From UPXZ01 sp049840795 (lineage in GTDB: Bacteria; Bacteroidota; Bacteroidia; Bacteroidales; Paludibacteraceae): a DNA stretch of 64,000 nt. Of this stretch, positions 1 to 11,800 are shown piece after piece. Numbering within the stretch: the stretch's first letter is position 1; each line of letters begins with the position of its first letter. A program made the position numbers and the translations under genes. The notes beneath the pieces are model-generated. The model was given only the letters and a program-made list of their open reading frames with translations. It searched no databases and was not told the DNA's origin. The stretch lies in contig JASGJK010000031.1 of the NCBI GenBank assembly GCA_049840795.1, forward strand, positions 127,410 to 191,409, read 5' to 3'.

Positions 1-1
1 A

Positions 2-241
2 AATGCAAATACAACTGTAAACGTACTGAAAAATAATGGATTGTACAATATTATGTCACGTGATTATAAATTTAATAATTCAGATGTACAAAAAGCTTCG
101 TTGATAGAAACATCATCATGGGCGGTAATTCATCAAATTGATGATGTATTGTTGTATGATAAAAAAATTATCAGTAAAATGCGACAACTTACAAAAAGAG
201 CAAATACCAAATCTAAAACAGTTTCAACTCACAGAAAATAA
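2..241 (+). CDS. Fasciclin-domain protein, C-terminal end (cut by window edge)
   Basis: The frame is open from the first bases of the window and ends at 241. The visible 79 residues include SSWAVIHQIDDVLLY, the typical last strand of a fasciclin (FAS1) domain, followed by a short basic tail. The stop lies 15 bp before the next gene (SusC1), so this is probably the upstream member of the same operon, and further fasciclin genes follow at 5.2 and 7.2 kb. In Bacteroidetes glycan loci such proteins are surface lipoproteins of poorly known function, perhaps binding glycans or matrix. The N-terminus and lipobox lie outside the window. Confidence 0.6.
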   Translation, partial: NANTTVNVLKNNGLYNIMSRDYKFNNSDVQKASLIETSSWAVIHQIDDVLLYDKKIISKMRQLTKRANTKSKTVSTHRK

Positions 242-256
242 CTAAATAACCAATAT

Positions 257-3200
257 ATGAAGGAATTAGTTAAGAAAACATTCATTCTACTTGCAATCTT
301 TTTATTCGTACACACAATAAATGCACAGGATGTATCCGATAATTTAATTAGAGGTAGAGTTTATTCAAACGAAGACGGAGCCATAACGGCGGCTACAGTG
401 GTTGAAATTGATAAAAATAATCGAATTCATTCGTCTGCTATAACCGATATTAACGGTGAGTTTTCGATGAAAATAAAAAGCCCCGAAAATAAATTAAAAG
501 TATCTTATGTTGGTTATACCACTCAGATAGTGAACATTGGTAAGCAAAAGGTTTTTGAATTTTTAATGGAAAATGCGCTGACTCTCAATGAGGTAACTAT
601 TAAGGCTAACAAGAAAGTTAATAACGGAACGATGGACATTCCGCAGCGGGAAATTTCCATCGCTATGCAAACGATTAACTCAAAAGAATTTGAAGGATTA
701 TCAGTAGCTTCTGTTGATGACGCATTGCAAGGACGTATCTCCGGACTTGACATCCTTAGTAATTCCGGCGATACAGGAAGTGGTAGTTCGATGCGTATTA
801 GAGGTATTAGTTCTATCAATTCCAGTTCCACACCGCTTATCGTACTCAATGGGGTAATATTTGAAGCCACATCAGCCTCCGATTTTGAATATGCCACTGC
901 CAACCAACAACAATTTGCTGACCTTCTTAGTGTAAACGTAGATGACATTGAGAATATTACAGTACTAAAAGATGCCGCATCTACTGCTATTTGGGGTTCG
1001 AGAGGTTCTAACGGAGTAATTTCGATAACTACTAAAAAAGGGATAAAAGGTAAAACCAAAGTACAGTATTCGTATCGGTTTAGCGGCGCCGTTCAACCTA
1101 AAGGAATGACGATGCTTAATGGAGATGATTATACAATGCTTTTAAAAGAAGCCTATTTCAATCCTCGCCAGAATAATGATGCTGCGAATATATTAGAGTT
1201 AAATTATAAGCGTGAATACTCAGAATACGAAAATTTTAATAATAACACAGACTGGGTCGATGCTGTGACACAGTTTGGAACTACCAGTGACCATTATGTG
1301 CAACTGTCCGGTGGGGGAGAACGCGCTCGATTCCTTGTGTCCGGAGGATATTATGACCAAACAGGCTCTGTCATCGGACAGAGATTGGTACGTTATTCTA
1401 CAAGAATGAACCTTGATTACAATGTGTCAGACAGGATTAAATTCTCTTCGGAATTTTCATTTACCGATTCCAATAACAAAATGAATTATTCAAATTCCTA
1501 TAAAGACGATGAAAATTATTCCGATATATTGGCAACAGCGTATAAGATTATGCCTAATATGAGTATTTATCAACAAGATACTCAAGGGAATAATACCGAT
1601 CGATACTATAAAATGATGTTTGCCACTACATCTTCGCAATTAGCAGACCAGTACAGTTTGTATAATCCTGTTGCTTTAGCTAATTTAGCGTATAAAAAAA
1701 CCCGATCAGTCAGGATTTTGCCTACTTTCCGTATTCAGTATGATTTGCTTAATCCGGAAAAATCTATGCTGCGATACAAAGCTTATGTTGCGTTTGATGT
1801 AAACAATAGCAGTATCAATTCGTTTTTGCCCAAAGAACTCTTACCGTCTATATGGAATAGTTCTTATGTAAATTCGTCATATACTTACGATAAGCGTAAA
1901 CTCTCCATAACCACAGACAATAACCTCACGTGGACACCAAGATTTAACAATAAAAATCATTCGCTGATGCTGTATGCCTCTTTCCAATTGGGTACAAATT
2001 CAGCGCGTTATCAGTCAATAAGTTCATACGGAACTCCTACCGGTAATATTACGGGAGCAACAGCCGGTGGAAGTATCTACGATTTTGTAACAGGTCCTTC
2101 AGAAGGGCGATGGATGGCGTATATGTTTATGGGGCATTACGTGTTTATGGACAAATACGTTGCAGATTTAACGTTAAGGCGTGATGGTAGTACCAAATTT
2201 GGCGATGACCAGAAGTGGGGAACATTTCCCGGCATCTCATTTGCTTGGAATATTGCCGACGAAAAATTTATGGACTTCTCTAATAAATGGCTTAGTACAC
2301 TCAAATTCCGCCCAAGTTGGGGGATTGCCGGAAATCAACCGGACGGTGAATACTTGTATTACGGACTTTATTCTTCATACAATACTTATTTAGGTACTCA
2401 AACCATTCGCCCTGAAAACGTACAGATTGCCGGACTACGCTGGGAAAAATCAACGTCTTTTAATTATGGTATTGATTTAGGTTTCTTTGACGATGCTTAT
2501 ACAATGGACTTCAATTTTTATCAAAAACGTACGGAAGATATGTTATTTAAAGATTTGGAAATTCCTTCAACTTCGGGCTACAATGTTTTGAAATACGTAA
2601 ACGGCGGAACGATGGACAATGTGGGCTGGGAACTTAACTTGAACGCTACCGATGTGATAAAAGTAGGTGATTTTTCAATGGGTGCTTCATTAAACTTTTC
2701 CAATTATGTAAACACTATTGTAGATCTTAAACAACGAGTTTTAGACAGTTACAACAAAAAGTTTGACAAACTGAACGGGTCTTACCTGACACGTGTTCAA
2801 GAGCATAATTCATTTGGTTCAATATATGGATTTCGGTATAAAGGAGTGTATCAATACAATGATTATTTGCCTGGTAGAGAAGGAAAATCGCCTTATGCCG
2901 TTGACGAAAACAATAATATCATACGTGATGCTTTAGGTAAACCCATCCGTATGACCTTTGATGCAGGAGGAATAAATTATGAATTCAAGGGTGGTGATGC
3001 GATTTATGAAGATATTAATCATGACGGTACCATCAACGAATTGGATATTGTATATTTAGGAAATTCAAATCCGCTATTTAACGGTGGTCTCACATTAAGG
3101 TTTAAGTACAAAAGACTGTCCGCTACTATTTTCTCAAACTTTAGGGTAGGTAATAAAATTGAAAACGTAGCACGTATGATGGCGGAAAATATGTATTCAA

Positions 3201-3559
3201 ATAACAATCAGGCAGCCAGCGTAAACTGGCGTTGGAGAAAAGACGGCGATGTCACTGATATGCCTCGGGCGCTTTATGGAGTCGGTTATAACTGGTTAGG
3301 TAGTGATAGATATGTAGAAGACGGAACTTTTTGGCGTGTGAAAAACCTTCAGATGAATTATTCGTTTAATACCGCCAAACTTAAGGCATACCATATTAAT
3401 CAATTAAACCTTTATTTAACTGTAAATAATTTATTCCTATTCACCAATTATTCGGGGGTAGATCCTGAAGTGGATTACAATAAATACGGAATTAGTTTAG
3501 ATAAGAGTCAGACTCCGCGTGCGCGTTCTTTTACGGCAGGTATCACCATTGGTCTATAA
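257..3559 (+). CDS. SusC/RagA-family TonB-linked outer-membrane transporter (SusC1)
   Basis: 1100 residues, normal for the family. A signal peptide (about 1-23, ending INAQ) is followed by a carboxypeptidase-regulatory-like beta domain (about 30-115, with DINGEFSMKI and VSYVGYTTQ). The TonB plug follows (about 150-270: DALQGRISGLDI, MRIRGISSIN, KDAASTAIWGSRGSNGVI), then a long 22-strand-type barrel ending RSFTAGITIGL. SusC proteins import oligosaccharides or peptides across the outer membrane using TonB energy, capped by a SusD lipoprotein. The SusD partner starts 88 bp downstream, so the two form a standard pair. The substrate cannot be read from the sequence. This copy is intact, unlike the second SusC at 8.8 kb. 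Confidence 0.93.
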   Translation: MKELVKKTFILLAIFLFVHTINAQDVSDNLIRGRVYSNEDGAITAATVVEIDKNNRIHSSAITDINGEFSMKIKSPENKLKVSYVGYTTQIVNIGKQKVFEFLMENALTLNEVTIKANKKVNNGTMDIPQREISIAMQTINSKEFEGLSVASVDDALQGRISGLDILSNSGDTGSGSSMRIRGISSINSSSTPLIVLNGVIFEATSASDFEYATANQQQFADLLSVNVDDIENITVLKDAASTAIWGSRGSNGVISITTKKGIKGKTKVQYSYRFSGAVQPKGMTMLNGDDYTMLLKEAYFNPRQNNDAANILELNYKREYSEYENFNNNTDWVDAVTQFGTTSDHYVQLSGGGERARFLVSGGYYDQTGSVIGQRLVRYSTRMNLDYNVSDRIKFSSEFSFTDSNNKMNYSNSYKDDENYSDILATAYKIMPNMSIYQQDTQGNNTDRYYKMMFATTSSQLADQYSLYNPVALANLAYKKTRSVRILPTFRIQYDLLNPEKSMLRYKAYVAFDVNNSSINSFLPKELLPSIWNSSYVNSSYTYDKRKLSITTDNNLTWTPRFNNKNHSLMLYASFQLGTNSARYQSISSYGTPTGNITGATAGGSIYDFVTGPSEGRWMAYMFMGHYVFMDKYVADLTLRRDGSTKFGDDQKWGTFPGISFAWNIADEKFMDFSNKWLSTLKFRPSWGIAGNQPDGEYLYYGLYSSYNTYLGTQTIRPENVQIAGLRWEKSTSFNYGIDLGFFDDAYTMDFNFYQKRTEDMLFKDLEIPSTSGYNVLKYVNGGTMDNVGWELNLNATDVIKVGDFSMGASLNFSNYVNTIVDLKQRVLDSYNKKFDKLNGSYLTRVQEHNSFGSIYGFRYKGVYQYNDYLPGREGKSPYAVDENNNIIRDALGKPIRMTFDAGGINYEFKGGDAIYEDINHDGTINELDIVYLGNSNPLFNGGLTLRFKYKRLSATIFSNFRVGNKIENVARMMAENMYSNNNQAASVNWRWRKDGDVTDMPRALYGVGYNWLGSDRYVEDGTFWRVKNLQMNYSFNTAKLKAYHINQLNLYLTVNNLFLFTNYSGVDPEVDYNKYGISLDKSQTPRARSFTAGITIGL

Positions 3560-3647
3560 TTTAGAAAACGAAAATATGAAACAAACGTTAAAAATAAAAG
3601 ACAATTTTTCTTGTGGAATTCGTATGATAATTAAAAAAGATAAATGT

Positions 3648-5183
3648 ATGAAAACAAAATATCTCAAATTATTTACATTCATTTCAATGCTTTTAGTGCT
3701 TTCTTCGTGCACTGATTGGCTCACCATAGAACCGGAAGGTAAAGTGGTTTCTACACAATACTGGAAGCTTGAGTCAGATGTAGAGGCAGTTGTCGCCACT
3801 TGTTATCGTGCAATGATTGAGGATGATGTAATCGAAAGAATGATAGTATATGGCGAAGTGCGTTCTGATGATGTAACTGAAGGAGATGTTATTGATACTG
3901 AACTGAGATATATAATGCAAGCCAATCTGTTGCCGTCAAATTCATATACCAAATGGGCAAGTTTTTATAAAATTATCAATTATTGCAATGTGGTAATTTA
4001 CTATGCACCTAAAGTTAAAGACCCGAATTTTACCCAATCGGAATTGAATGCCAAGTTAGCCGAAGTACTTACTCTCAAATCTTTATGCTACTTTTATCTA
4101 GTACGTGCCTTTGGCGAAGTTCCTTTTATAAACGATCCTTCCATATCAGACTCACAAGACTATAGTTTGGCAAAAAGTCCTGAAAATGTCATACTTGATA
4201 GTATTGAATCGAACCTGCTGAAAGCTGAAAACTGGGCTATGTCCGGCTATGGGTCAACTGAAGCTACCAAAGGTAGAATAACAAAAAATGCCGTAAGAGC
4301 CTTTTTGGCAGACGTTTATTTGTGGCGTCAACAGTACGATAAATGTATTACGTATTGTGATAAAGTAATAAGCAGTCCATTGTTAAAACTGATGGGAGCC
4401 GATGATAAAATTTTCTACAATGTATTTGGACTTAAAAACTCTACAGAGAGTATTTTTGAGCTGCAATTTTCGCAAATAGATAAAACTTATAATTCTTCCC
4501 TTAATACTCTTTATGGCAGAAATGACTTGATTGGACAACTTATGGTTCCGGAGTTAATAACGACCACTAACGATGTGTTTACCAATACTCCAACCATCAC
4601 GGATGTACGGAGAAAAGATTATATGTCGTATCTTACTCTATACGATAAGAACTGGCGCATCTTCAAATATCCCGGACTTAGCCGCGAAGAATTTTCCGAT
4701 GTTACATTAAGTAAATATAATTATCGGAGTTATCAAACATCTCCCGCCAATTGGATAATATATCGACTCACTGACGTAATATTGATGAAAGCGGAAGCGC
4801 TTACCCAGAAAAATGAGTTGGCAGGAGCCATCCACCTTGTAAATACTACGTATATGCGTGCAAATCCAACGCTGAACGGCGACACACTCAAACTATCGTC
4901 TTACAATGACAAAAAACAGATGGAAGAATTGGTGTTGCTTGAGCGTCAACGAGAACTGATGTTTGAAGGAAAACGCTGGTTTGATCTAGTGAGATTGGCA
5001 AGAAGGGATGGCGATACCAAACGTTTAGTAAAATTAGTCTTGCGAAAATACACTTCCAACCAAAGTGTGATAAGCGGTAAATTGCAAAAAATGGATGCTT
5101 TATATTTTCCAATAAATGAAGATGAATTAAATTCAAATCCAAATCTGAAACAAAATCCGTTTTATGACTCCAAATTCAATTAA
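3648..5183 (+). CDS. SusD/RagB-family nutrient-binding lipoprotein (SusD1)
   Basis: The start at 3648 is chosen because it gives a clean lipoprotein signal (MKTKYLKLFTFISMLLVLSS, Cys at residue 22). The frame is open further upstream, even into the end of susC1, but those starts bury the signal peptide. The 511-residue product has SusD hallmarks: an N-terminal WLTIEPEGKVV segment, TPR-like helices (TLKSLCYFYLVRAFGEVPF) and a C-terminal ERQRELMFEGKRWFDLVRL block, ending FPINEDELNSNPNLKQNP. It sits on the outer leaflet as the lid of SusC1 and binds the imported ligand. The ligand is unknown. Confidence 0.93.
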   Translation: MKTKYLKLFTFISMLLVLSSCTDWLTIEPEGKVVSTQYWKLESDVEAVVATCYRAMIEDDVIERMIVYGEVRSDDVTEGDVIDTELRYIMQANLLPSNSYTKWASFYKIINYCNVVIYYAPKVKDPNFTQSELNAKLAEVLTLKSLCYFYLVRAFGEVPFINDPSISDSQDYSLAKSPENVILDSIESNLLKAENWAMSGYGSTEATKGRITKNAVRAFLADVYLWRQQYDKCITYCDKVISSPLLKLMGADDKIFYNVFGLKNSTESIFELQFSQIDKTYNSSLNTLYGRNDLIGQLMVPELITTTNDVFTNTPTITDVRRKDYMSYLTLYDKNWRIFKYPGLSREEFSDVTLSKYNYRSYQTSPANWIIYRLTDVILMKAEALTQKNELAGAIHLVNTTYMRANPTLNGDTLKLSSYNDKKQMEELVLLERQRELMFEGKRWFDLVRLARRDGDTKRLVKLVLRKYTSNQSVISGKLQKMDALYFPINEDELNSNPNLKQNPFYDSKFN

Positions 5184-5221
5184 CGGCAACAATGTGTTTA
5201 TAAAAATTATTTATATTAAAT

Positions 5222-7099
5222 ATGAAAAATAATATCCAGCCAAGAGTAATCTCAATCGTAAAAAGAGTAGGAATATCTGCTCTTGTCCTCTTCTTTGTGT
5301 TGAGTTGCAGAAACGAGATTGACCAAAAATATATCGCTACGTTTACGGGTGATATGATTTACTCATATTTGAAGAAAGATACGGCAAACTACAGTGAATT
5401 TGTAAAGCTGATAGATAAGGCAGGGCTCAAAGGAATGTTAAGCGCCTATGGCTCCTATACGTGTTTAGCTCCTACCAATGAGGCGCTTAGGGCGTATTAT
5501 AAATCGAAGGGAGATAACTTTGGTTTCAATAATCTTACTGACGAAGAAGTAAGCACACTTGTACGCACTCACATTGTAACCAGAAAATACTTTACCCGAG
5601 ATTTAAGTGATGGAGTAATTCCAAGTACAAATATGGATGACCGAGTGATAGAAATTAAATTTAATATTGATGCAACGACTAACGTGCAATTGGTTTTTCT
5701 TAATGGTGAGTCGGAGGTGATCAAAAGAGATATTGAAGTTTATAACGGTGTGGTACAAACAATCAATAAAGTACTCAAACTTTCGAAAGCGCAACTGCCT
5801 GATTTGATAGCCAATGATGCAGACCTAACAATATTTAGTGCGGCGCTTAAACTGACCGGAATGAACGATTCTCTTTTGCTTGTAGAAGATAACACCTACG
5901 ATGCGGAGCTGTATTCGTATAAAGATGAATATGATAGTTATACGATTCCATGTCCCGCTAAAAGAAAATTCGGCTATACAGCTTTTGTCGAAACCGATGC
6001 GGTGTTTAGTGCTAACGGAATTAATTCAATCGAAGATTTGATACAAAAAGCGAAAGAATGGTATCCGAATTCAGGAACAGGGGATGACTATACCAGTAGA
6101 GAAAATAGTCTGAATAAATTTATCTCTTATCATTTGATTGAGAAAATGGTCAATGCGAATCAGTTTTTCTATAATATAAGTATGGCAAAAGGGGCGGAAC
6201 TATATGAATTTCTCGAAACCATGTATCCGAACCATATAATGAAGGTGTCTAATAAAGGGCTTAGCACAGATATCTTGGCTACCATCAATCCTAATAGCGA
6301 AGACGAGTTACACATCCTTAATAACTCAAAAACAACCATTAACGGCGTATATCATAAAATAGACAAGATACTTGTTTACACTGATAATGTGGAATATATG
6401 CTCACAAATACACGCATTCGGTTTGACTTTGCTTCACTGATGCCCGAAATGGCAAATAATAATATGCGCCTGTCGAGATCACAGGACCTTTCTGATGGCG
6501 ACCGCTATGGAATTCCTCCCGGATATTTCAAATACATCAAGCAAAGTAACGAAACACGTTTACTGTACCTTGCCGGTGTAGATAGAGGATGGCACAATTA
6601 TCAAGGTGATGAAATGATGGGATTAGGTACCTATGATATTACAGTAAGATTACTTCCGGTACCTCCGGGTACCTATGAGTTACGTTTTGGATACTCAGGA
6701 AATACCCAGCGAAGTGTCACACAGATATACGTTGACTCCAAGCCAATCGGTATTCCGCTCGACTTGAGACTCCGAAAAACAGATTCCAAAATCGGGTGGG
6801 TTAAAGACAGCGAAACCGAAGACAACGGTGTATCTATTGATAAAGCTATGCGCAACCGCGGTTGGATGAATGCTCCGATTACAATGGTGATTGGCGCTGA
6901 TTCAAAACCACTTAGAGATGAAATTTATCCGATGCGAAGAATTGTAGGTACTTTCACTTTTGATACTTACGAACCTCACTATATCAGATTCAGGTCAGTA
7001 CTCGATAATCCGCAGGCGCAAGCTCAGATGGACTACTTTGAGTTTGTGCCCAAAAGTGTGTATGCCCCGATTAGTGGCGAGCCCGAATCAAGAGAATAA
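5222..7099 (+). CDS. Fasciclin-domain lipoprotein with C-terminal beta-rich domain
   Basis: 625 residues starting 38 bp after SusD1. The lipoprotein signal ends LVLFFVLSC. Two FAS1-like domains are seen. The first, at about 45-180, contains LSAYGSYTCLAPTNEAL and ends GVVQTINKVLKL. The second, at about 185-385, contains IFSAALKLTGMND and ends NGVYHKIDKILVY. The remaining 230 residues form a beta-rich module (VPPGTYELRFGYSGN, PHYIRFRSVLDNP) that resembles a carbohydrate-binding or jelly-roll fold, though this is inferred from pattern only. The position inside a SusC/D operon suggests a surface accessory protein that helps capture ligand. No catalytic motif was recognised. Confidence 0.8.
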   Translation: MKNNIQPRVISIVKRVGISALVLFFVLSCRNEIDQKYIATFTGDMIYSYLKKDTANYSEFVKLIDKAGLKGMLSAYGSYTCLAPTNEALRAYYKSKGDNFGFNNLTDEEVSTLVRTHIVTRKYFTRDLSDGVIPSTNMDDRVIEIKFNIDATTNVQLVFLNGESEVIKRDIEVYNGVVQTINKVLKLSKAQLPDLIANDADLTIFSAALKLTGMNDSLLLVEDNTYDAELYSYKDEYDSYTIPCPAKRKFGYTAFVETDAVFSANGINSIEDLIQKAKEWYPNSGTGDDYTSRENSLNKFISYHLIEKMVNANQFFYNISMAKGAELYEFLETMYPNHIMKVSNKGLSTDILATINPNSEDELHILNNSKTTINGVYHKIDKILVYTDNVEYMLTNTRIRFDFASLMPEMANNNMRLSRSQDLSDGDRYGIPPGYFKYIKQSNETRLLYLAGVDRGWHNYQGDEMMGLGTYDITVRLLPVPPGTYELRFGYSGNTQRSVTQIYVDSKPIGIPLDLRLRKTDSKIGWVKDSETEDNGVSIDKAMRNRGWMNAPITMVIGADSKPLRDEIYPMRRIVGTFTFDTYEPHYIRFRSVLDNPQAQAQMDYFEFVPKSVYAPISGEPESRE

Positions 7100-7249
7100 T
7101 AAAAGGGAAACATCAAACAAGATGAAAAGTAAGATTTGTTGACGAGAAAACAAATAACTTACATAGAAATATGAGAAAAAGCTTATTATGTAAATAAAAA
7201 TGAGTAGTAAAATGCTTTTTACAACTACTTTAAAAACTATAACGAACGC

Positions 7250-8843
7250 ATGAAGATACATACAAAAAAAATCGGCTTACTTCCATTGCTAATACTAACG
7301 GGACTTTTAGTATTTAGCTCTTGTAATGATGATAAATGGGATGAGCATTACAACGCAGATCCATCAATAGTATCGGGACAAACCGTTTGGCAAACAATCA
7401 AAGAGACACCTCAGCTTTCGAAGTTTGCTTGGGCTGTAAGAAAAACAGGATACGATAAAATGCTCTCAAGTTCGCAAATGCTTACGGTCTGGGCACCCGA
7501 CAATGATGCTACTGATAATATTGATACTACAATTACAAGTATTAAGAATGAAATCCTTTTGAAGGAATACGTCCAAAATCATATCTCAAAATATAGTTAT
7601 CCGGCATCAGGCACTGTCAATTCAAGAATTAAACTGCTCAATGGCAAGCAAGTAATTTTCACATCTAACAACGGAGAATACAGCATTGACGATATTCAGC
7701 TCAAAGAAAAAAATAAAGTGGCTTCCAACGGACTTATCCACGTTATAGGGAAACGTATTCCGTTCTTCAATAATATCTGGGAATATCTTTCAAAAATCTC
7801 GGACGTAGATTCGATCAAATCATATCTTTATTCATACGACAAACTTATTTTTGACGAAGCAAAGAGCATTCCCGGAGATGTTGTAGATGGAAAAACGGTG
7901 TATCTCGATTCTGTTATTTATAACTCCAATGCAATGTTTTCGTACTTGGGAGCGATGAATGATGAAGACAGCACTTACACTATGTTGCTTCCCACTAATG
8001 CCGCTTGGAAAACAGCTTATAGTAAAATCAAAAACTATTATAATTATTATTCTTCTTCTGCCGATACCAAAATCACTGCTGATACATTGCAACGAAGATA
8101 CACGTTGCTGTCACTTATACAGGATTTATTGTACAGCCATACAATACAGAAGATGGATCAAATATTTAACATCCACTAATAGCAATAAGTTTTACAAGCC
8201 TTTTGATGAAGCAAATCAGCAGTTTACGGCAAGTAACGGGTCTATATATCTGACAAACGAAATTAAATATAACTCTTGGGATTCGTGGAACAAAGCGCTT
8301 TTGATTGAAGCAGAAAAATCGGATGGACGCGAAGGCACCTGGTCAAGTATATTTGAGAGAAATTATTCAGAATTAGAACTTATCGTTTCAAAAGACAAAT
8401 ACATAGAAGTAGTACCAACGTCAGCATCTGTAAATCCAACCGTTACGTTTAAGGTTTCGGGTACTTTATCCGGTGTATTGGATGCTAATGGAGCGTTGAT
8501 ATCCGGTGCCGCTTACAATATATATTGCGTTTTTTTACCAAACAAAGTCAAAACTACATCATCAAAACCAAACAAAGTCACATTTTCGCTTGCATATAGG
8601 TCTTCCACCGGCGGTAAAGTGGTTAATGTAACGTACAACAACAGCTCCAAAGGGTTTGTTACCAGTTCTACCGAAGTAACAAAAGTGCTCGTAGCATCCA
8701 ATGTAGCTTTTCCGTACTGCGAAAAAGGCTTGAAAGAACCAAACGTAAAACTAAAAGTATCGAGCAGTGTGTCATCAAATGAAACTACACAATATACGAG
8801 AGATATGCTAATAGATTGTATAATATTTGAACCAGTACATTAG
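7250..8843 (+). pseudogene. Fasciclin-domain lipoprotein, split by a frameshift near 8165
   Basis: One gene read in two frames. The first part (7250-8179) has a lipoprotein signal (LLVFSSC, Cys about 25) and FAS1 features (MLTVWAPDNDA, NGLIHVIGKRI, YTMLLPTNAAW). The second part continues out of frame from about 8165 (LTSTNSNKFYKPFDEANQQF) to 8843, with a beta-rich C-terminus. Removing one T from the TTT in CAAATATTTAAC restores a single reading frame of about 530 residues. The gene lies 150 bp after the first fasciclin gene and only 8 bp before SusC2, so it is part of the same operon. Whether the break is a sequencing error or a true mutation cannot be decided here. The annotation as a fasciclin protein is firm. 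Confidence 0.75.
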
Positions 8844-8851
8844 AAACAAAT

Positions 8852-11800
8852 ATGAAAATTTTAAAACTAAGAAATAAAGTCGCACGCTTATACAAATGTA
8901 CCTCATTTGTTGTATTAATAGGATGTACTGTTCCTGTATTAGCTCAAAATAGCATCGGTGAAAAAGAACATATAATCGCAAACGATTCGCTTATGGGAAG
9001 TGTATTTGATGCACTAACCAAGAAAGCGTTAGCTGGGGTTAAGGTGCAATCGGTTGATCAACATTACTCGGCTATGACTAACGAACAAGGTGAATTTAAG
9101 ATAAAAATACCATCGCACATTCATACCCTTGTGGTTTTGGCGCCCGAATATGATAAAAAAGAGATTATCATTTTTAAAGGCGATAAAAATAAACGGATTG
9201 AAATATCTCCTTCTGTTTTCAAAAATTACTTCGCCGATGTGAGTACTCCTTTCGGATTAAAGAGAAAAACGGCTGTTACTACGGCATTAAGCTCGTTTGA
9301 ACTAAATAATCTCTCTTCAATTTCAGCCGACGAGGAGATTAAGAAAAATATGGCCGGTCAGTTGTTCACAGCCACCCGTTCAGGTACTCCTGCCTCCGGA
9401 ACGTACATGCTCATACGAGGTGTAAATTCCTTAAATTCAAATAATACGCCTTTAATTATTGTTGATGGTGTAATCTTTGATAATTTTGAGAATAAAGCCT
9501 CCATTCATCTCGGAAGTGTGTTCAATCCGCTTTCTTGCATAGATGTAAATGATATTCAGAGTATCAGTGTTCTTAAAGACGGAACATCGCTTTATGGAAG
9601 CAAGGGTGGCAATGGTGTCATTTTGATTAATACTAATCGTGGTAAAAGCATGGTAACTAAAATCACGGTATCGGGTATGATCGGCTATAATCAAAAGCCT
9701 CAAACTGTTCCAATGATGAATTCCGATGAGTATCGTATCTATCTCAGTGATTTGATTCAAAATAACGATGCAAGAAAAAGTATTGCAAACGATTATTTCT
9801 TGAATATTTGATCCTAATTTTATTTATTACAACAAATATCATAACAATACAAATTGGTCGGATATTATACATCGTAACTCTACCACTCAAAGCTACAATG
9901 TAACTGTAAACGGGGGAGATGACATTGCGCTCTATAATTTATCTGTAGGGCTCACAAACGCACTAAGCACGCTGAAAAAAAATGATTTTAACAGAGTGAA
10001 TGCTCGTTTTAACTCTGATATAAACCTGAGTGACAGATTGAGTACGGTTTTTGACATTTCTTATGTAAATGTGAATAGGGAGCTACGTAACGATGGTATT
10101 GCTGAAGTGAACAATAGCCAAATCAATTCTCCGGGATATTTGTCGCTTATCAAATCCCCTTTTCTTTCGCCTTACCAGTACGATAATGCAAGAAAGATTA
10201 CAACAAAACTCGAAGATTATGACTTCCTGAATATAGCTAATCCGTATGCTATTCTTGAATATGGAACAGGATTCTTTCAGCAAACAAACTTTAATCTCTC
10301 CGTAGCACCGACTTATAAGTTGAACAAGAATTTGAAACTGAGTTCCCACTTTAGTTATTCTTTGAATAATATCTCTGAAAAGATGTTCAGCCCGATGGCT
10401 GGCGTGGCGCCTTATGTAGATGAAGATATTGATATGATTTCTTATAATTACGTTAAAACACAGTTTGCATATCAAACCTCAATTTCAAACAATACAAAAG
10501 TAAATTGGAAAAAATCTTTAAATGAACATGATTACGAATTAAATGCGGGTATGCGTTATACCTATAATTTATTCAGATCTGAATATGGCGAAGGACACAA
10601 TACCGGAAACGATCAGGTTAGAGATATGTCGGGTGGATTACAATACAAGAAGGTGGACGGTATTTATGATCCGTACAAGTTGTTGACATACTACGGAGTT
10701 TTTGATTATGCTTTCAAAGACAAGTATTTTGCCGAAGCGGCTTTCGCGTTTGAAACAAATTCGCGTTTTGGCAGTAAAGCTACATCGGGAGTTAACATGT
10801 TGGGTGTCAGTTGGGGGCTTTTCCCTTCCATTAACGCAGCTTGGCTTATCAGTTCCGAAAGATTTATGCGCAATCTTAAATTTATCAACCAACTAAAACT
10901 GCGAGCCGGAATAGGGACATCCGGAAATGATGGTATTGAAACCACAGCCGCGCACACCTATTTTAATGCCGTACAGTCTTCCAATAAAGCTACCGGTCTT
11001 GAATTACACAATATAGCTAATCCTGCCATACAGTGGGAAACCGTCGTAAAACGGAACTTAGGATTGGATGCGAATGTGTTGAACAATCGTTTATCACTCT
11101 CTTTGGACGTATATCATAATACCACCACTAATCTGCTCGTACTCAAGAACCTTGAATCAATCAGTGGAATTAAAAATTATTGGACAAACGAAGGAAAATT
11201 ACAAAATAATGGCATTGAAGTTGGATTTGATGCAAATATAATTCGTACACGAGATTTCAATGTTACTTTAGGGGCATCGTTAGCACATTATGCCAATAAA
11301 ATTTTAGAACTACCTGATGGTGACTATCTTACATCTGTATATGGAGCAGAAGTCCTTACCGCTGTAAATCAACCAATAGGACAATTGGTGGGTTACAGAA
11401 CCAATGGTGTTTTTGCCACTGATGCCGAAGCTACACAAGCCGGACTTACAATGAAAGCAAGCAACGGAGAAATGGTTGCTTTTAAGGCTGGTGATGTGAA
11501 ATTTGTTGACAGAGACGATAACAACATTATAAATGATGACGATAAATTTGTTATTGGCAATACTAATCCTGATTTTTTTGGAGAAATTAATGCTAAAATC
11601 AAATATAAAAGATTGGATATAAGCTTATTATTTAAATACTCGTATGGCAACGATGTGTACAACTATCTTCGTTCACAGATAGAAAGTGGAAGCACATTCT
11701 ATAACCAGAGTGCGACATTAGTTAATCGGTGGATAACAGAAGGGCAACAGACCACGATTCCAAAATCTACTTATGGCGATCCGAAAGGGAATAATCGCTT

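Noticed and set aside
523..1059. 178-codon minus-strand open frame inside susC1
   Set aside because: Lies fully antisense to conserved SusC plug codons; no ribosome site or recognisable protein pattern. Many similar antisense frames in other genes (for example 19968-20300, 27366-27620) were left out for the same reason.
3519..3647. Upstream extension of SusD1 (ATG at 3519 or 3576)
   Set aside because: Would overlap susC1 or place 24-43 residues before a clear lipoprotein signal peptide; the start at 3648 fits the lipobox.
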